A stretch of 64,000 nt of DNA, taken from NCBI RefSeq assembly GCF_018687715.1, contig NC_056759.1, positions 6,239,501 to 6,303,500 of the forward strand, written 5' to 3'. Source of the DNA: Carya illinoinensis. Taxonomy: Eukaryota > Streptophyta > Magnoliopsida > Fagales > Juglandaceae. Below the pieces are notes generated by a model. It was not told the origin of the DNA and did no database searches. It was given only the letters and a program-made list of their open reading frames with translations. Both the position numbers and the translations under genes were made by a program. Position 1 is the stretch's first letter. The number at the start of each line of letters is the position of its first letter. Of this stretch, positions 1 through 11,823 are shown one piece after another.

Positions 1-1002
1 TTAATCTTAATTTTTGTTTTAGCCCTAAGTTTTTTTATTTATGGTTTTTATAATTGTTAGCATTGATTTTTAGTAAATATTAATTCACTAGTTTCTAATT
101 ATATGTTATCATGCTATAGCTTGTTAGAATTGATCATTCTATTTACAGCTCTTATAAGAAAATTTATCACTCAATTTAATTCTTGGTATTGATTATTAAC
201 AATTACTATTTAATTCGTCTTGTACTATAGTTTTTAAATAGAATTTATTATACTAGTGTTATTATACATTAGTATTACATTTTATCAACTCGTTATACTT
301 GTACTATACGAGTGTCTAACTTATTCATCTTTTAGACTTATACTATAGTGCTTAATTAGATGTTATTATAATAGTGTCTAACTTATGTCTAACTTAATTA
401 TATACTAGACTTAGTATTACTTGTTATTATACTAGTGTTATTATACATTAGTATTATACTTGTACTATACTAGTGTCTAACTTATTCCTATTATAGACTT
501 GTACTATAGTGTTTAATTACATGTTATTAACTTCTTATGTTCATTTTTTGCATATACTAAACTATTATTATTACTTAACTTAGCCCATAATTCTCTTGTA
601 TACACCCAGTGTATTTGGTTACGCCTATTGATATTAATAAATTTATACTTATAAAAAAAAATGGTGTCTAACTTAATTATATACTAGCTTTAGTATTACA
701 TGTTATTATATTAGTATTACATGGTAGTAGTACTATGATGTTTATTGTTTACATATACTAAACTATTATTATTCAATTTAGTCAATTTATATAAAAAATA
801 TATAATTAATATATAGAAAAATATGTATATTTTTCACATGTACAATATTGGCGTCGGAGTCAGATTTTCGGATTTTTGCTCAGCCCTACATTTGAGACCT
901 ATGATATCTAAGTATACATGGAAGTTGCCATGTACTTTTGTACATCATTACAAGAGCTGTTGGTGCTAATTATATATGGTCCTGACTCTGTTATTCTACT
1001 AG
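1..1002 (+). other. AT-rich intron of the GATA gene
   Basis: The first exon visible in the window opens with the last base of a split codon behind an AG acceptor at 1001-1002. The left kilobase is therefore intron of a gene that starts outside the window. It holds degenerate short repeats built on words such as TTATACTAGTG and GTCTAACTTA (about 230-720), and no open frame I can support. Confidence 0.7.
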
Positions 1003-4000
1003 GATGAACCGTAAGAATGGACAGTTTGCATCCTTGAAAGAAAGTTCGACTGCTACAAATTGGGATTCTTCTCCCAGTAATCTTCAAGATGGTACTCCTA
1101 GTGCGGAAACTGTGTGAGTTTAAAGTATATTCTGGTTGCTTCTTATTTCAAATTTTGTAATCTCTTTGGTTAGTTAATGGTACTAAGTTGTAAATTTTTC
1201 TTGTTTGCGAACATTTTATTTCCAGTTTACGCAGATGTCAACATTGTGGTGTTAGTGAAAATAATACTCCTGCAATGCGTCGTGGGCCAGCTGGACCAAG
1301 GACTTTATGTAATGCATGTGGTCTAATGTGGGCAAATAAGGTTTTTAATTATATTTTCTTTTTTAAACTTTTTGTGAAGTTGTAGGATTTCAACATGCTT
1401 CCTGTGCATTGAAAATGAGTATATTGGATGGTTGGGCATTTTTAATATCAATGGACTTTGAATTGTTATATGCTTTTCTTAGCAGTTGGTAGTAGGAGTG
1501 GATGTCACATTATGAATGATTGGAGGTACCTTTTTTTTTATTTTTATTTTTTATTTTTATTAAATCTTTGCTCTCTGTGCATGTGCGTGTCTCTGTCTAT
1601 CTCTATTCCTTTATTAGCTTTTTCACCTAAAGCTGTGATAGTTGGTAGCTGCGAGAGTTTATGACGTGGTTATTTTAGGGGAGAGTGTAAACAACTCTCA
1701 ATCTCTGTACCTTAAAACTGCTAGTTAATGTTGCCTTACTGGTTCTTAAGAGATATTTAGAGTTCTTTTTGTAATAAATAATGTTGGATTTGCTGATTTT
1801 ACGTTGCATGTGTACTTAGTGTGAGTCTGTTCTATTGCCTGTTTGATTGGAAATCTCACACTGGAACGGGATATATGTATCGAGTTATTTGACATGTGAA
1901 TGCTATACTTCTACTTTCTATTCTTTTAATTGTTTACACAATTTGTTTGGTACTAAATGTCTGTAGTTTGTTGTCTATGCTTTTTACTCTTCTAGTTGTC
2001 TGCAGTGTGCAATTGTGTGTGGGTGTCATAACAGGCCTCAGGCCTCATAGGCAGTAGATTATTAGAAAAAATAGTATGGATTGTTATTATCTGTGGGGCC
2101 AGTCCAACACACTTATGGTCTCCGGTCTGAGTGCGGTGACACTGTTTAATTATGATATATTCTGTGTTTGACTTCAGCTTGAGCTTTGCCGTTGCTAATA
2201 TTACAGATATATTAATTTTGTCCTCAGTGTGATGTGTTAATTTCCTTACTACTCGAATGCACAGGGAACATTGAGGGATCTCAGTAAGGGGGCAAGGAAT
2301 ATTTCCATGGACCATATGGAACCTGTATGTACTATTAGTAAGAGCTGTGACGTTCTTTCTCCTGGATGCATATCATAATAACAAGGTTTCAGGATTTTCC
2401 TGTGTGTATTCGAGGTTTACTCCTTGGGGGTCGGTTTGAAGGATCCTTCTTGGCAAGGTTCCACATCATTAAAAATAAAAGATTTTCCTCTTCATTATGA
2501 ACTTGAAATTGGCTAGAATATTATATTGTTCCTTTTTCTTTTTCATTTTTTGTGAGGACCCCAAAGTGAATTTCTTCATTTGATTGACGACTTTGGGGGA
2601 GATATTTTCTCTGGATAATGGAAGGAAGCAAGGCATATCAGTGATAAATCAGTGTTGCATGTGCAAGAAGAACAAACAGTGAACAATGGATCACCCTTTT
2701 TTTTTTTTTTTTTTGATAAGTTGAAACAATGGATCACCTTCTATTGCATTGGGAGGTTGCTACGTCATGATGGAAAGGGTAGCGAGGTAGTTGTCAGCAT
2801 GCATTATTGTGGACCTTGTCCTTCTATTGTGGTGTATCTGGATGGAGAGAAACAACATTGCTTCAAAGATTGTGAAAGTTGGTGGAAGAGATCAAGTCAT
2901 CATTTCTTATCACCCGGTAGCTGTGGATAGTAATCCAAAATAGTGCAACTTCTTCTATTTCTAATTTTCAATCATTTCTAGTGCCTTTTCCTTTTGCTGG
3001 TTTGGCGGATCTCTTGTGACTTCCTGTGTACTGGGGTAACACCCCTTTATTTCTTATTCAATAAAATTATCTTGTTTTGGGGGGCTCCTGTGGGAGGGAA
3101 GGGTGGTTGCATAATTATGGTCATATCCATTGAGATAATCTAATATTTATTATGCTAGTCATGTTGCTATTGTTGCCAAGACTGATTCCAAGGCTTGTGA
3201 TGGGATCTTCAGGAAACCCCAGTTGATGTCAAGCCATCAATTACAGATGGAGACTTCTGTGACAACAAGGATGAGCATGTATTCTATCTTCTCACCTGTT
3301 CAAATACTTTGCAAGTGAGTTGAACAAGCTTGGTTCAACCTTCTAAGCCAATTGATGGTGCATGCAGGAAACTCCCGAAGACCTGTTTAAAAAGCCTGAA
3401 AACAAAGGATTCAAAAAGCCTCCTGTTAACCCCGATGAGGAAGTATGGATTTTATTCCACTAATTGTGAAACAAAACTAGTGAAATCATTTTGCCTTTGC
3501 CTTATCTGATATTGGTATTGACATCAATGAAATATTTTAATAAACTGTTAACTGCACCAGTTTGTTTGTACATGGGCACAATGGTATGAAAATTATACTC
3601 TTTTTTTTTATTATTATTAGTATGAAAATTATACTTAAGCAGATAGGTAGGGTAAATGTTATTTCTTTTGTGGATAAGCAGTTTTAGCTGTTGAACTAAT
3701 GTAACGATAGTGTCTGAAAAGTACCTTGAAAATTGTTATTTGAGCACCCAACTATTAGTATTTTGTATGCGTAGCTGGCTGATAAAAGTAGCTATTTTTC
3801 CCACTATTTTTTTTTTATAAGTAAAAAGATATATATTAAAACATAAATAGGGCAAGGCCCGAGTACGCAGGGTGTATACAAAGAGCCTAGCTACAGACTA
3901 AGTGCTGCGAAGGGCAGCGTGAAGTTCAGTAAAGGTAGTGTCATTCAGTACAATAGAGGAGGCCCATAAAACTAGAGTGTGATAGAAGAAATCCCTAAGC

Positions 4001-7000
4001 CCTTCCTGTGAACGCTCCTTATCCTCAAAGCAGCGACTATTCCTTTCGTTCCAGATGCACCACAATACCACATTAGACAAAGTGGCACCATTTTTCTAAA
4101 TGTCTGCAATTTGCCCCTTTCCCCGAACACCTCTCCAACATGCCAACAGATCAATCACCTTACTAGGCATTACCCATACCAAGCCTAATCTTGTAAAGAT
4201 GTCATTCCATAAGACCGTAACTACTTCGCAATGTAGAAGTAGATGATCCGCTGTCTCACTGTTGTGTTTGCACATAAAGCACCAATTTGTTAGGTAGAGG
4301 CCACGTCTTCTTAGTTTGTCGATAGTCAGGATACTTCCATGGGATGCTAGCCAACCGAAGAAGGCAACTTTTAGAGGAGCCTTAGTCCTCCAAATGCACT
4401 TCCAAGGGAATGCAATGGAGGGGTGTGCCGACAGTACCTTGTAGTGGGAACGTACTGAAAATCGCTTGTTCCCCGTTGGCAACCAGAGCAGATGATCTTC
4501 TCCATCAGCTTGTAGAGTTGACACTTGTAATGCGCTGTAAAAATCAGCAATGTCTCCCAACTCCCAATCTTGTGCAGTTCGAGTGAATCTTACTGACCAA
4601 TTGGTGGAATTAGAGAAGTTGTCCATATTGTCAGCAACTATGGCCTCCTTATCGAATGCAATCTTGAAAAGAGAGGGAAAAGTGATATTCAAGGCTACCT
4701 CACCACACCAAGTGTCATGCTAGAAGCTAACTTGGTTGCCTCATCCCATTGCCATTCTGCAATTAGTGAGAAAAGCTTCCCAACCATTGCGTATGAATTA
4801 GAAGCTAACTTGAGCCCCTCTTGCTACATTGGAACACCAACCTCCCCGCAGGCTCCCGTATTTGCCATAGATTATTTCCCTCCAAAGAGCATCTCTTTCC
4901 CTGTGGTATCTCCATAACCATTTACCCAATAGAGCCTTATTAAAGGTTCTCAAGTTGCGGAGCCCCAAACTTCCATTAGCCATAGGTGTGCATACCTTAT
5001 CCCATTTGATCAAATAGAATTTTTTTACTTCCTCCGAGCTACCCCATAAGAAATCACGAAAGGTCTTCTCCAATCTATGTGCCACACCTGCAGGCAAGGG
5101 GAATAGGGAGAGAAAATATGTGGGAAGGTTAGAAAGCATGCTCTTGATAAGAGTGACTCTGCCTCCTTTGGAAGATAGAGTCGCTTCCAACCGCAAGTTT
5201 GCGTTCGATTTTCTCTACAACCCCATCCCATATAGTTTTGGATTTGTGAGGAGCCCCCAGAGGGAGACCAAGATACTTCATAGGCAAGGATGACACCTTA
5301 CAACCCAGAAAACCAGCCAATTCGCTTAGATTATCCACCACACCAACTTGTACGATTTCAGATTTTGCGAGATTGACTTTGAGTCCCGAGACAGCTTCGA
5401 AGCATAACAAAAGAGCCCTTAGAGAGCGAATCTGATCAGGGTCCGACTCGCAAAAAATCAAAGTGTCATCAGCAAAGAGAAGATGGGAAACTGAGAGATT
5501 ACCATGGGTGAAGTCGCTCATTGAGAAGCCCGAGATGAAACCACCCTCCACCATTCCAGTCAACATTCTGCTTAGAACATCCATTATTAAAATGAAGAGA
5601 AGAGGGGATAGAGGGTCGCCTTGCCGCAGACCCCGGGAGCTATTGAAGAAACCCTCGGGGGTGCCATTTACCAGGACAAAAAATCTGACTGTAGTGATAC
5701 AATGTTTTATCCATTGGCACCACTTTTCCCCAAAGCCGTACCTGCCAAGTATGTATAACAAGAAGTCCCAATTTACATGATCGAAGGCTTTTTCCATGTC
5801 TAGCTTGCATAAAATACTTGGGTTGCCAGTTTTGACCCTGCTATCCAAGCATTCGTTAGCAATAAGGACAGAGTCAAGAATTTGCCTCCATTTCACAAAG
5901 GCGTTTTGGGATTTTGATATAATCTTCCCCATAACTATACTCATCCGCCGGGCTAACACTTTGGAAATGATTTTATAGATCCCACCCACCAAGCTGATGG
6001 GGCGAAAGTCCTGCACCTCAACTGACCTTGCCCTTTTTGGAATAAGGGCAATGAAAGAGGCATTGAGACTTTTCTCAAATTTCAAGAAAGAGTGAAATTC
6101 GAGGAATACCTTCATAATGTCCTCTTTGACGATGTCCCAACTAGTTTGAAAGAAAGCCATTGTGAAACCGTCGGGACCTGGGGCCTTGTCTTTATCCATC
6201 CATTTTAGAACAGTGTGCACCTCCTCCGCTTCGAACCGCCTTTCCAACCACGCTGCACTTGGTGCATCGATAGAGTTGAAAGTGAGTCCATCTACCTTGG
6301 GATGCCAAGGGTGTTGCTCTTTAAGAAGCTGTTCATAAAAGTGCACGATGTGTTCTTTGATGGCTATTAGAGATATTCCTCCCTTCGTTGTGTAGGACTT
6401 CGATGGCATTGGTTCTTCAATGAGAGTTGGCAACACGATGGAAAAAATTAGTGCACTTATCCCCTTCTTGCAACCAAAGGGCCCGTGATTTTTGTCTCCA
6501 TGATATCTCCTCCATAAGCGTGATTTTTTCCAATTCAGCTACTACCACCGTCTTTCTTTCCTTTTCGTTCACCGTGAGAGCCCCCGTCACTTCTTTGTCC
6601 TCAAGTCTCTGCAATTCCTGAAAAAGGTTTTCTCTTTGATCATTTAGATTCCCAAAAATTTCCTTGTTCCATATCCTCAGATCATTTTTCAAGTTTTTAA
6701 GTTTCCCAGCTAAGACAAAGTTGGGGAAGCCCGAAATCTGATAGGAGGACCACCAAGATCTGATTTTGTCCAAAAATTCCTCCGTCTTCAGCCACATATT
6801 CTCGAATTTGAAGTATCTCCGCCCCTCGTGAAGACCCCCACAGTCCAGTAGGAGTGGAAAATGATCTGAGCAAAGCTTGGGGAGGCATTTTTGACATAGG
6901 ATGGGAAAGTGTGTCTCCCAGCAGGGGGAGACAATAAATCTGTCCAGGCGAGACCATGCCCTCCCGTTTGACCAAGTGTAGTCGCCCCCCGCTAGGGGAA

Positions 7001-9984
7001 GGTCTACCAAATCCAGCTCAAAAACTAAGGTTGTGAAGTTGAATGACCCCGAAGTAGAGACCCCCGACCGTTCACTCGAGAACCGAGTGGTATTGAAGTC
7101 ACCTCCAATACACCAAGGACCCTCCCACCAGTTGCACAAACCAGTAATCTCGTCCCATAGAAACTTCCTGCTAATGTCATTGTTAGGACCATACACGCCT
7201 GCAAAGCCCCATACAAACCCGTCCTCCAGTGACATAAAAGAACCTGCAACCACGAACTCGCCAATGTATTCATCCACCAAATCAACTACTCTCTTGTCCC
7301 ACATCACTATAATACCCCCTGATGCACCCTTGGAAGGTAAGCTAGTCCATCCCGCATAAACGCAATTCCATAAGTTTCTAATAATTGACCTGTCCACAAA
7401 CTTCAATTTTGTTTCCTGTAAACAAACGATATCAGCCTTCCAATCCCAGATTAAATTCTTCACTCTAAGGCGTTTGTTCGGGTTATTTAAACCCCGAACA
7501 TTCCATGTGAGGATCTTGGGCTTCATGGATCCCCTAGATTCACCCTATCGACAGTCTTCTCCCTACTAGTGCTTCCTTCCCGAGAGCCATAATTTACGGA
7601 GCATGAGAGTCTTTTTAGTTCCCTTTCTCTTTTGGTGGCTGAACTGTTAAAGTGTGACTGCTCTGCTGCGATAGCTATGAAAAGAGCTGTTAGTTGATCC
7701 TCGAAACCGACACAAGAGATCCCTGCACAATGCCGAATATCTTCTACCTTCATCAACACCTAATCTGACTGTGGGTCAGACCACGGCAGTGCTGGAGGAA
7801 GAGAAGAAATGAGGCTAAGGTCGTCCCCTTCATTTCCCATTACCATGATAGGCACTATATGACCTGACCCACAATCACCCTCCTCTTCTTCCTCCTCTTT
7901 AGAGCTTAGAACTTCCTCTTCTTCAACAGTGCAGAGGACCCTTAAAGGGAAAATAGTGGTTTCGGTGAAAGGGTGGCCTGTGCAGATCACTGGAAGGGAG
8001 TGGGCTTCATCCCGTGCGTGCAGGTGGCCTCCCAGGGACACCAGTGGGCCGCTCGGCCCTGTCTGTGATGGACTCAATCCATCGGAGGCCTGGGAAACAA
8101 TGCTTGTGCATTGTTCCTGGACACTTTTCCCACTATTAATCCTAGTAAAGATGCTTGTGCATTGTTGATGGAATTGCTTAGGTCTAATGTCATGTATAAC
8201 CTTAAATTATAAGGAGTAGTGCTATTTGAAGGTCTTTACACCATACATCATCCACATGACATAATTTGATTTGTAGAATTCAAATTTTAAAATTTATATT
8301 CCAAATCAAATTATGCCATATGGATAGTATGTGGTGTAGAGCCCCTTCAAATAGAAATATTCTATTATAAATATTCGTTGAGCCCAGACCCACCCACACA
8401 CACTAATACTATAAAGAATATCTTTTCCTTATGTGTCTTTTAATTATGTTCAAATGACATAGATTTAATTGAATCTGTTTGTATCTAGGTAAGATGGGAG
8501 CATGGATCAGAAGAAGGGAAAGAGTTTTAATTAAGAAACAAATCCGGGGCCGGCCTATTCATTGTGAAGACCTCCCTTCTACTAAACCAAATTTCTGCAA
8601 CAACTGCAAAACTCAAGAATGAAAACTACCACACACGCACGCCTTTTACAACCACACCCTCATGCTTTTGGTTTTTTGAGAAAATTTGGTTTAATTGAAG
8701 GGAGGTCTTGATACATTGTGTGCCCATCCCTTTCATACATTAAGTCAGTTGCTCATAAGAATAATGAAAAAGACCCGATTTCTGATATCCAATGGTGACG
8801 TATCTTGTTAGAACATCTAAGATTCTCTTTTTACTTCGAAATTTTATGGAAAAATGCTTATGTTGGAAAATTTTATTGTAACATCCTAAGGAAGGCCTAG
8901 GTCCTATCTAGAGCCCCGTGAAATTCATTATAAAGGGCAGAACTTCATCTTCCCAATCAATGTAGGATCCTATACACCACCTTCTTGTACTCAATTTGAA
9001 GAATTACATTGTTTAGCCTATAAGAAGACCTCTGGCTTAATCTTCTTTCTCATCTCTTCGGATTTTTTTAAACCCTAATATTTATTTTATTGGTTTCCAT
9101 GGTGACTTTAAATACTATGTGGAACAGGGTTTGCATGGAACTGCTGAAGATCTTTCAGATACTCTTCCCGATGGGATTGTTCATTCCTCAGTCAATGATG
9201 ATGAGCAGGTATAATAGCTGTAGTACTCTCGGCTAATTATAAAATTCTAGTAATTTCTTGATCATAAAAGCATGTCAATGGATTCGTTTGAGTTTAACAA
9301 ATTCCTCTTTTTTTTTTTCTTTTTTTTTTTTTTTTTAACTCTGTTTGGATTTAGAATTAGGTGCGTGTTGGGAAAGAATGGGAATGAAAGTGGTTGGAAG
9401 AGAGTTGGTTAGGGTCTTCACAATGGAATTTGGATACCCTGTACATACACTATATCAAGTGTAAAAAATGCCATTCCCAATCCAATGTTTACATTTGATT
9501 TAATAATTTATCACTATCAGGAAGATGAGACTGAACTCAATTCCGAGCACTTCTGGTGGCAAAGAATAAAAAATGTGGGTCTGGCGGAAAGTTTCACTCT
9601 CCCAAATGTCTTCATTTTCACTGCGATGCACTTCCCATATAATTTTTTTTAACTTCTCTTCCTTTTACTTCTCATCACTTCTCTCAAACCTATGCATATA
9701 TTTTAAGGCTCCATTTCTGCCGTTCTTCAGTTCCATATTTGTCAAGTGCCCAAAATTTATTTAGCTCTCCTTTGCAATTTGCATAGTAATGTACATATTT
9801 TTGTGTTTATGCATATTGATTTGTTAACTCTATAATTTTCAAATGTAATCTGGTGATAATAGTTGTTTGAAGAGAGATTCTGGATGTATATTTTTTCATG
9901 AAGTTCTGGTGTCTGCAGGGTCCTTTGTTTGAGCTTGCTAATCCTTCAGATACAGAAATAGATCTACCCGATAACTTTGATTAG
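1003..9984 (+). CDS. GATA zinc-finger transcription factor, class C (TIFY/ZIM, GATA24/GATA28-like), 3' part
   Basis: Seven exons join in frame: 1003-1113, 1226-1340, 2265-2324, 3213-3278, 3368-3442, 9128-9208 and 9919-9984 (stop TAG 9982-9984). They give about 190 residues. The first exon ([14 protein letters not shown]) is the tail of a CCT domain. The second holds a zinc finger with C-x2-C-x20-C-x2-C spacing (CQHC...[11 protein letters not shown]), and a 20-residue loop is typical of plant class C GATA factors, which also carry TIFY and CCT domains. The later exons encode an acidic tail ending in DLPDNFD, as in GATA24/28 relatives. The TIFY domain and start codon lie left of the window. The product should be a nuclear DNA-binding regulator. 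The fifth intron is swollen by a LINE insertion of 4.3 kb. An extra open stretch at 9521-9574 has a weak donor and is probably not used. Confidence 0.88.
2540..3073 (+). mobile_element. Degenerate LINE 3' fragment in a GATA intron
   Basis: Broken frames on + resemble the C-terminal zinc-binding region of plant LINE reverse transcriptases: CCMCKKN followed by [13 protein letters not shown] text near 2652-2760, then an ERNN/CFKDCE stretch near 2840. A 3' UTR-like sequence ending in AATAAAATTATCTTG follows at 3050-3073. The same modules occur in the LINE at 3809-8124. It has no intact ORF and lies between GATA exons 3 and 4. Confidence 0.6.
2682..2738 (-). mobile_element. 29-bp poly-T insertion with 14-bp target duplication (ultra-short LINE tail)
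   Basis: AACAATGGATCACC occurs at 2682-2695 and again at 2725-2738. Between them lies C, a run of T and GATAAGTTGA. On the minus strand this reads as an ACTTATC-type LINE 3' end followed by poly-A. The structure matches a target-primed insertion that copied almost nothing but the tail. Confidence 0.6.
3898..4692 (-). pseudogene. LINE C-terminal zinc-binding (zf-RVT) region, broken
   Basis: Frames at 4096-4692 and 3898-4080 encode the region after the reverse transcriptase. [20 protein letters not shown] and [18 protein letters not shown] match the plant zf-RVT domain (C-x2-C...H-x4-C spacing). [15 protein letters not shown] follows in another frame. Both pieces are out of frame with the preceding part of ORF2. 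Confidence 0.8.
4798..6436 (-). pseudogene. LINE reverse transcriptase domain, frameshifted
   Basis: The 435-residue frame (5129-6436) contains [18 protein letters not shown], the [13 protein letters not shown] motif and the active-site [10 protein letters not shown], all typical of plant LINE reverse transcriptases. A second frame (4798-5196) continues with [20 protein letters not shown] and DFLWGSSEE. The two overlap out of register, which shows a frameshift near 5129-5196. Function is lost in this copy. Confidence 0.85.
6417..7526 (-). pseudogene. LINE endonuclease (APE/EEP type), broken
   Basis: The open frame of 369 residues begins [16 protein letters not shown], the usual start of plant LINE apurinic-type endonucleases. 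LQETKL carries the catalytic glutamate, and GDFNTTR and CSDHFPLLL carry the other conserved Asp/Asn/His motifs. This domain nicks the target DNA during retrotransposition. The frame runs into the reverse-transcriptase part but is shifted near 6417-6436, so the fused ORF2 protein cannot be made from this copy. Confidence 0.85.
8215..8365. mobile_element. MITE-like inverted repeat
   Basis: Arms of about 56 bp at 8218-8273 and 8302-8357 are imperfect reverse complements; one begins GCTATTTGAAGG and the other ends CCTTCAAATAG. They are separated by about 28 bp. It contains no coding capacity. It lies in the GATA intron between the LINE and exon 6. Confidence 0.7.
8560..8720. mobile_element. Second MITE-like inverted repeat
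   Basis: CATTGTGAAGACCTCCCTTC at 8560-8579 and its near reverse complement GAAGGGAGGTCTTGATACA (from 8698) bound this segment. The arms continue inward through ACCAAATTT/AAATTTGGT, giving arms of about 37-40 bp. The sequence differs from the element at 8215-8365. It is noncoding. Confidence 0.65.
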
Positions 9985-11720
9985 AAGGTACTGGTTCCTA
10001 ATCTTATATTCGATTGCTAAAAATCAGTTTTGTCTTTTTCATAACCAGTTTGGCTTATATCAATTTGATTTATATCATGTTTTCATGCTTGATACAGGTC
10101 AACATTTGATGATGCTTGTAAAGTAGGGGTATTTAGGGATTTCATAGTTGCTATAAATTACAAACAATCGTGGAGGTGAACACCTGGTGCAATGATCATC
10201 TTGTAAATGGAGGATTGCACTGCAGATTTCAGATGACATTAGATTCTTGGCCGATAGTTGATGTTGTTGATACAAGTGGTTAGGAGAAACACTTTTACTT
10301 GTATGTGATTTATTTATTAGGGCTGTTCTGATTGCTTAATATTTTTGTCATTTTTCCATTTTTGTCTCATGTAAAAAGTGTCGATTGATTGTGGTTTTTG
10401 GATTGATCATGAATGGTCACGGTACCTTGATGTGAAGTGTATTTCTTTCTGTCTTCTTACAGAGGGTATACTTGCTCAGGATGAATTCCAATTTGATATT
10501 TGGTTGGCAAAGGATATTTTCTTGTACATCTGTTAAGAGGGAAAACCAATTTAAAAGTTAAAAAGTGAAATCGATGCAAGTTAAACAAGTAGGTAAACAT
10601 GGGATATTTATGCTGTTACATGATAGTTGTAATGTTTTTGCATGATCAGTTTGGTTTGTTCATCATCTCTCATTGTGTGAACTCTTGTTTCCAACCAACC
10701 TTGTCGCTATATGTTTTAAGATATAACTGTTTACTTTTGCCACCACTATCATTGAAAAAAATAGCAGTTTTGTCATTTTGTTGCTAAAATTTACATAGCT
10801 TTCATGTCTATATCTTATATGCTGATATGATTTGAAGACATTTTGATTGCTAAATCATCATTAAACTTCCCTTTTCTCCATATTTTGCTTATGTTACCGG
10901 ATTGGGTTCTTAACCGGATTGAGGGAGCATATGTCAGATTTTGGCTTGGTAGTTGGAAATGTTTCCAGAAGTTTGAAATAGGCTGTTCTTTTACTTCATT
11001 ACCTGGGTTAGTTTTCCCAAATTGCACTTGGTTAATGACTCATAATAGCAACACAAGGATTTTTACTGCTTAGGATCTGTTTGGAAATATGACTGTTGTC
11101 AGACTACTTCATACTACTATTTACAGATCATTTGAGGTGCTATTCAAAATCCATTTCACAGCTTTAAAGTGTAATGACTAATGAGGGACATATCTTGCAG
11201 TCAAACTAGTACTTATGTTTGTTAAATCTCTGCGAAGCATCCACTTTAAAGTAGCATTCGGCCGACAAGGGCTTAGTTTTTCACTGCTAGCATAACCAGG
11301 ATATGGTGTTTTCTGGTGGATAAAGAGTACGGCCGCAGTGTTGTTTACTCCTTTTATTTCCGTTTTAATAATTTGCGTCACACGAGATTACCAAACACAG
11401 AGAGAGAGAGGTGCAGTTGCACAAGTGAATGTTAAAAAGATGAGGGGGCTAATCACTTATAAATAAATAAATAAATAAAGAAGATTATGGGTAAATCAAA
11501 AACTGCCAGAGGCATTTCCAATAGAAAATATACGACTATACAATATATCAACCTTCATTACATTACCCCCAAAGTCCCACAATTAACACCCAATTCCACA
11601 ACACCCCACACCCCCCCCCCCCCCCCCCCCCTTTCTTCCTTCCTTCCTTCCTTTTCATGGCAGCATTTGACATAATCTGTATTATCTACAAGGTTATCTT
11701 GATGCCTCCCATTATGATTC
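9985..11720. other. Intergenic DNA between convergent GATA and UPL genes
   Basis: This stretch holds the 3' UTR of the GATA gene, possibly with a 3' UTR intron (a GTACTGG donor after the stop and a TACAG acceptor near 10098). A C homopolymer lies at about 11609-11631, followed by CCTT tetranucleotide repeats to about 11654. The end of the UPL 3' UTR lies here on the minus strand. I see no convincing additional gene. Confidence 0.6.
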
Positions 11721-11823
11721 TCAACCGAATCCAAACCCCTCATTGCCTTCATGAATTGCAAGTAATAGCCTTTCCTCCAAGTTTTGTTTTGAAGGATATT
11801 CCGGTAGATCCAACTGGTTGAAA
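11721..11823 (-). other. Last UPL exon; catalytic cysteine codon split by the preceding intron
   Basis: The exon at 11938-12044 ends in TG before a GTAATT donor, and the final exon starts with T after a GCAG acceptor. The joined TGT encodes the HECT active-site Cys in the [14 protein letters not shown] motif. Reading straight through the donor instead gives Trp followed by a stop, which could be mistaken for a truncation. The exon ends [10 protein letters not shown] and then TGA at 11721-11723. Confidence 0.93.

Larger units (their letters stand above)
3796..8137 (-). mobile_element. LINE (plant L1-like) retrotransposon with 13-bp target site duplication
   Basis: TTTTCCCACTATT is found at 3796-3808 and 8125-8137, flanking a 4,316-bp body (3809-8124). 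On the minus strand the body ends in a short A-rich tail at 3809-3816. It holds, 5' to 3', a short acidic open stretch (8077-7760), an endonuclease, a reverse transcriptase, a zinc-binding/RNase-like tail and a 3' UTR. The pieces lie in different frames, so the copy is dead. Full plant LINEs are usually longer, with a nucleic-acid-binding ORF1, so this copy is probably 5'-truncated or derives from a short family. It sits in the GATA intron between 3442 and 9128, opposite to the gene. Confidence 0.9.

Noticed and set aside
1992..2315. Minus-strand 107-codon frame over GATA exon 3
   Set aside because: It is antisense to a GATA exon and its intron, with no known protein.
7033..7359. Plus-strand open frames inside the LINE (7033-7359, 5463-5780, 4717-4917)
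   Set aside because: They are opposite the LINE coding strand and match nothing.
9521..9574. Additional GATA exon
   Set aside because: The acceptor is fair but the donor (AAT then GTGGGT) is weak. Joining exon 6 directly to the terminal exon gives the expected family C-terminus.
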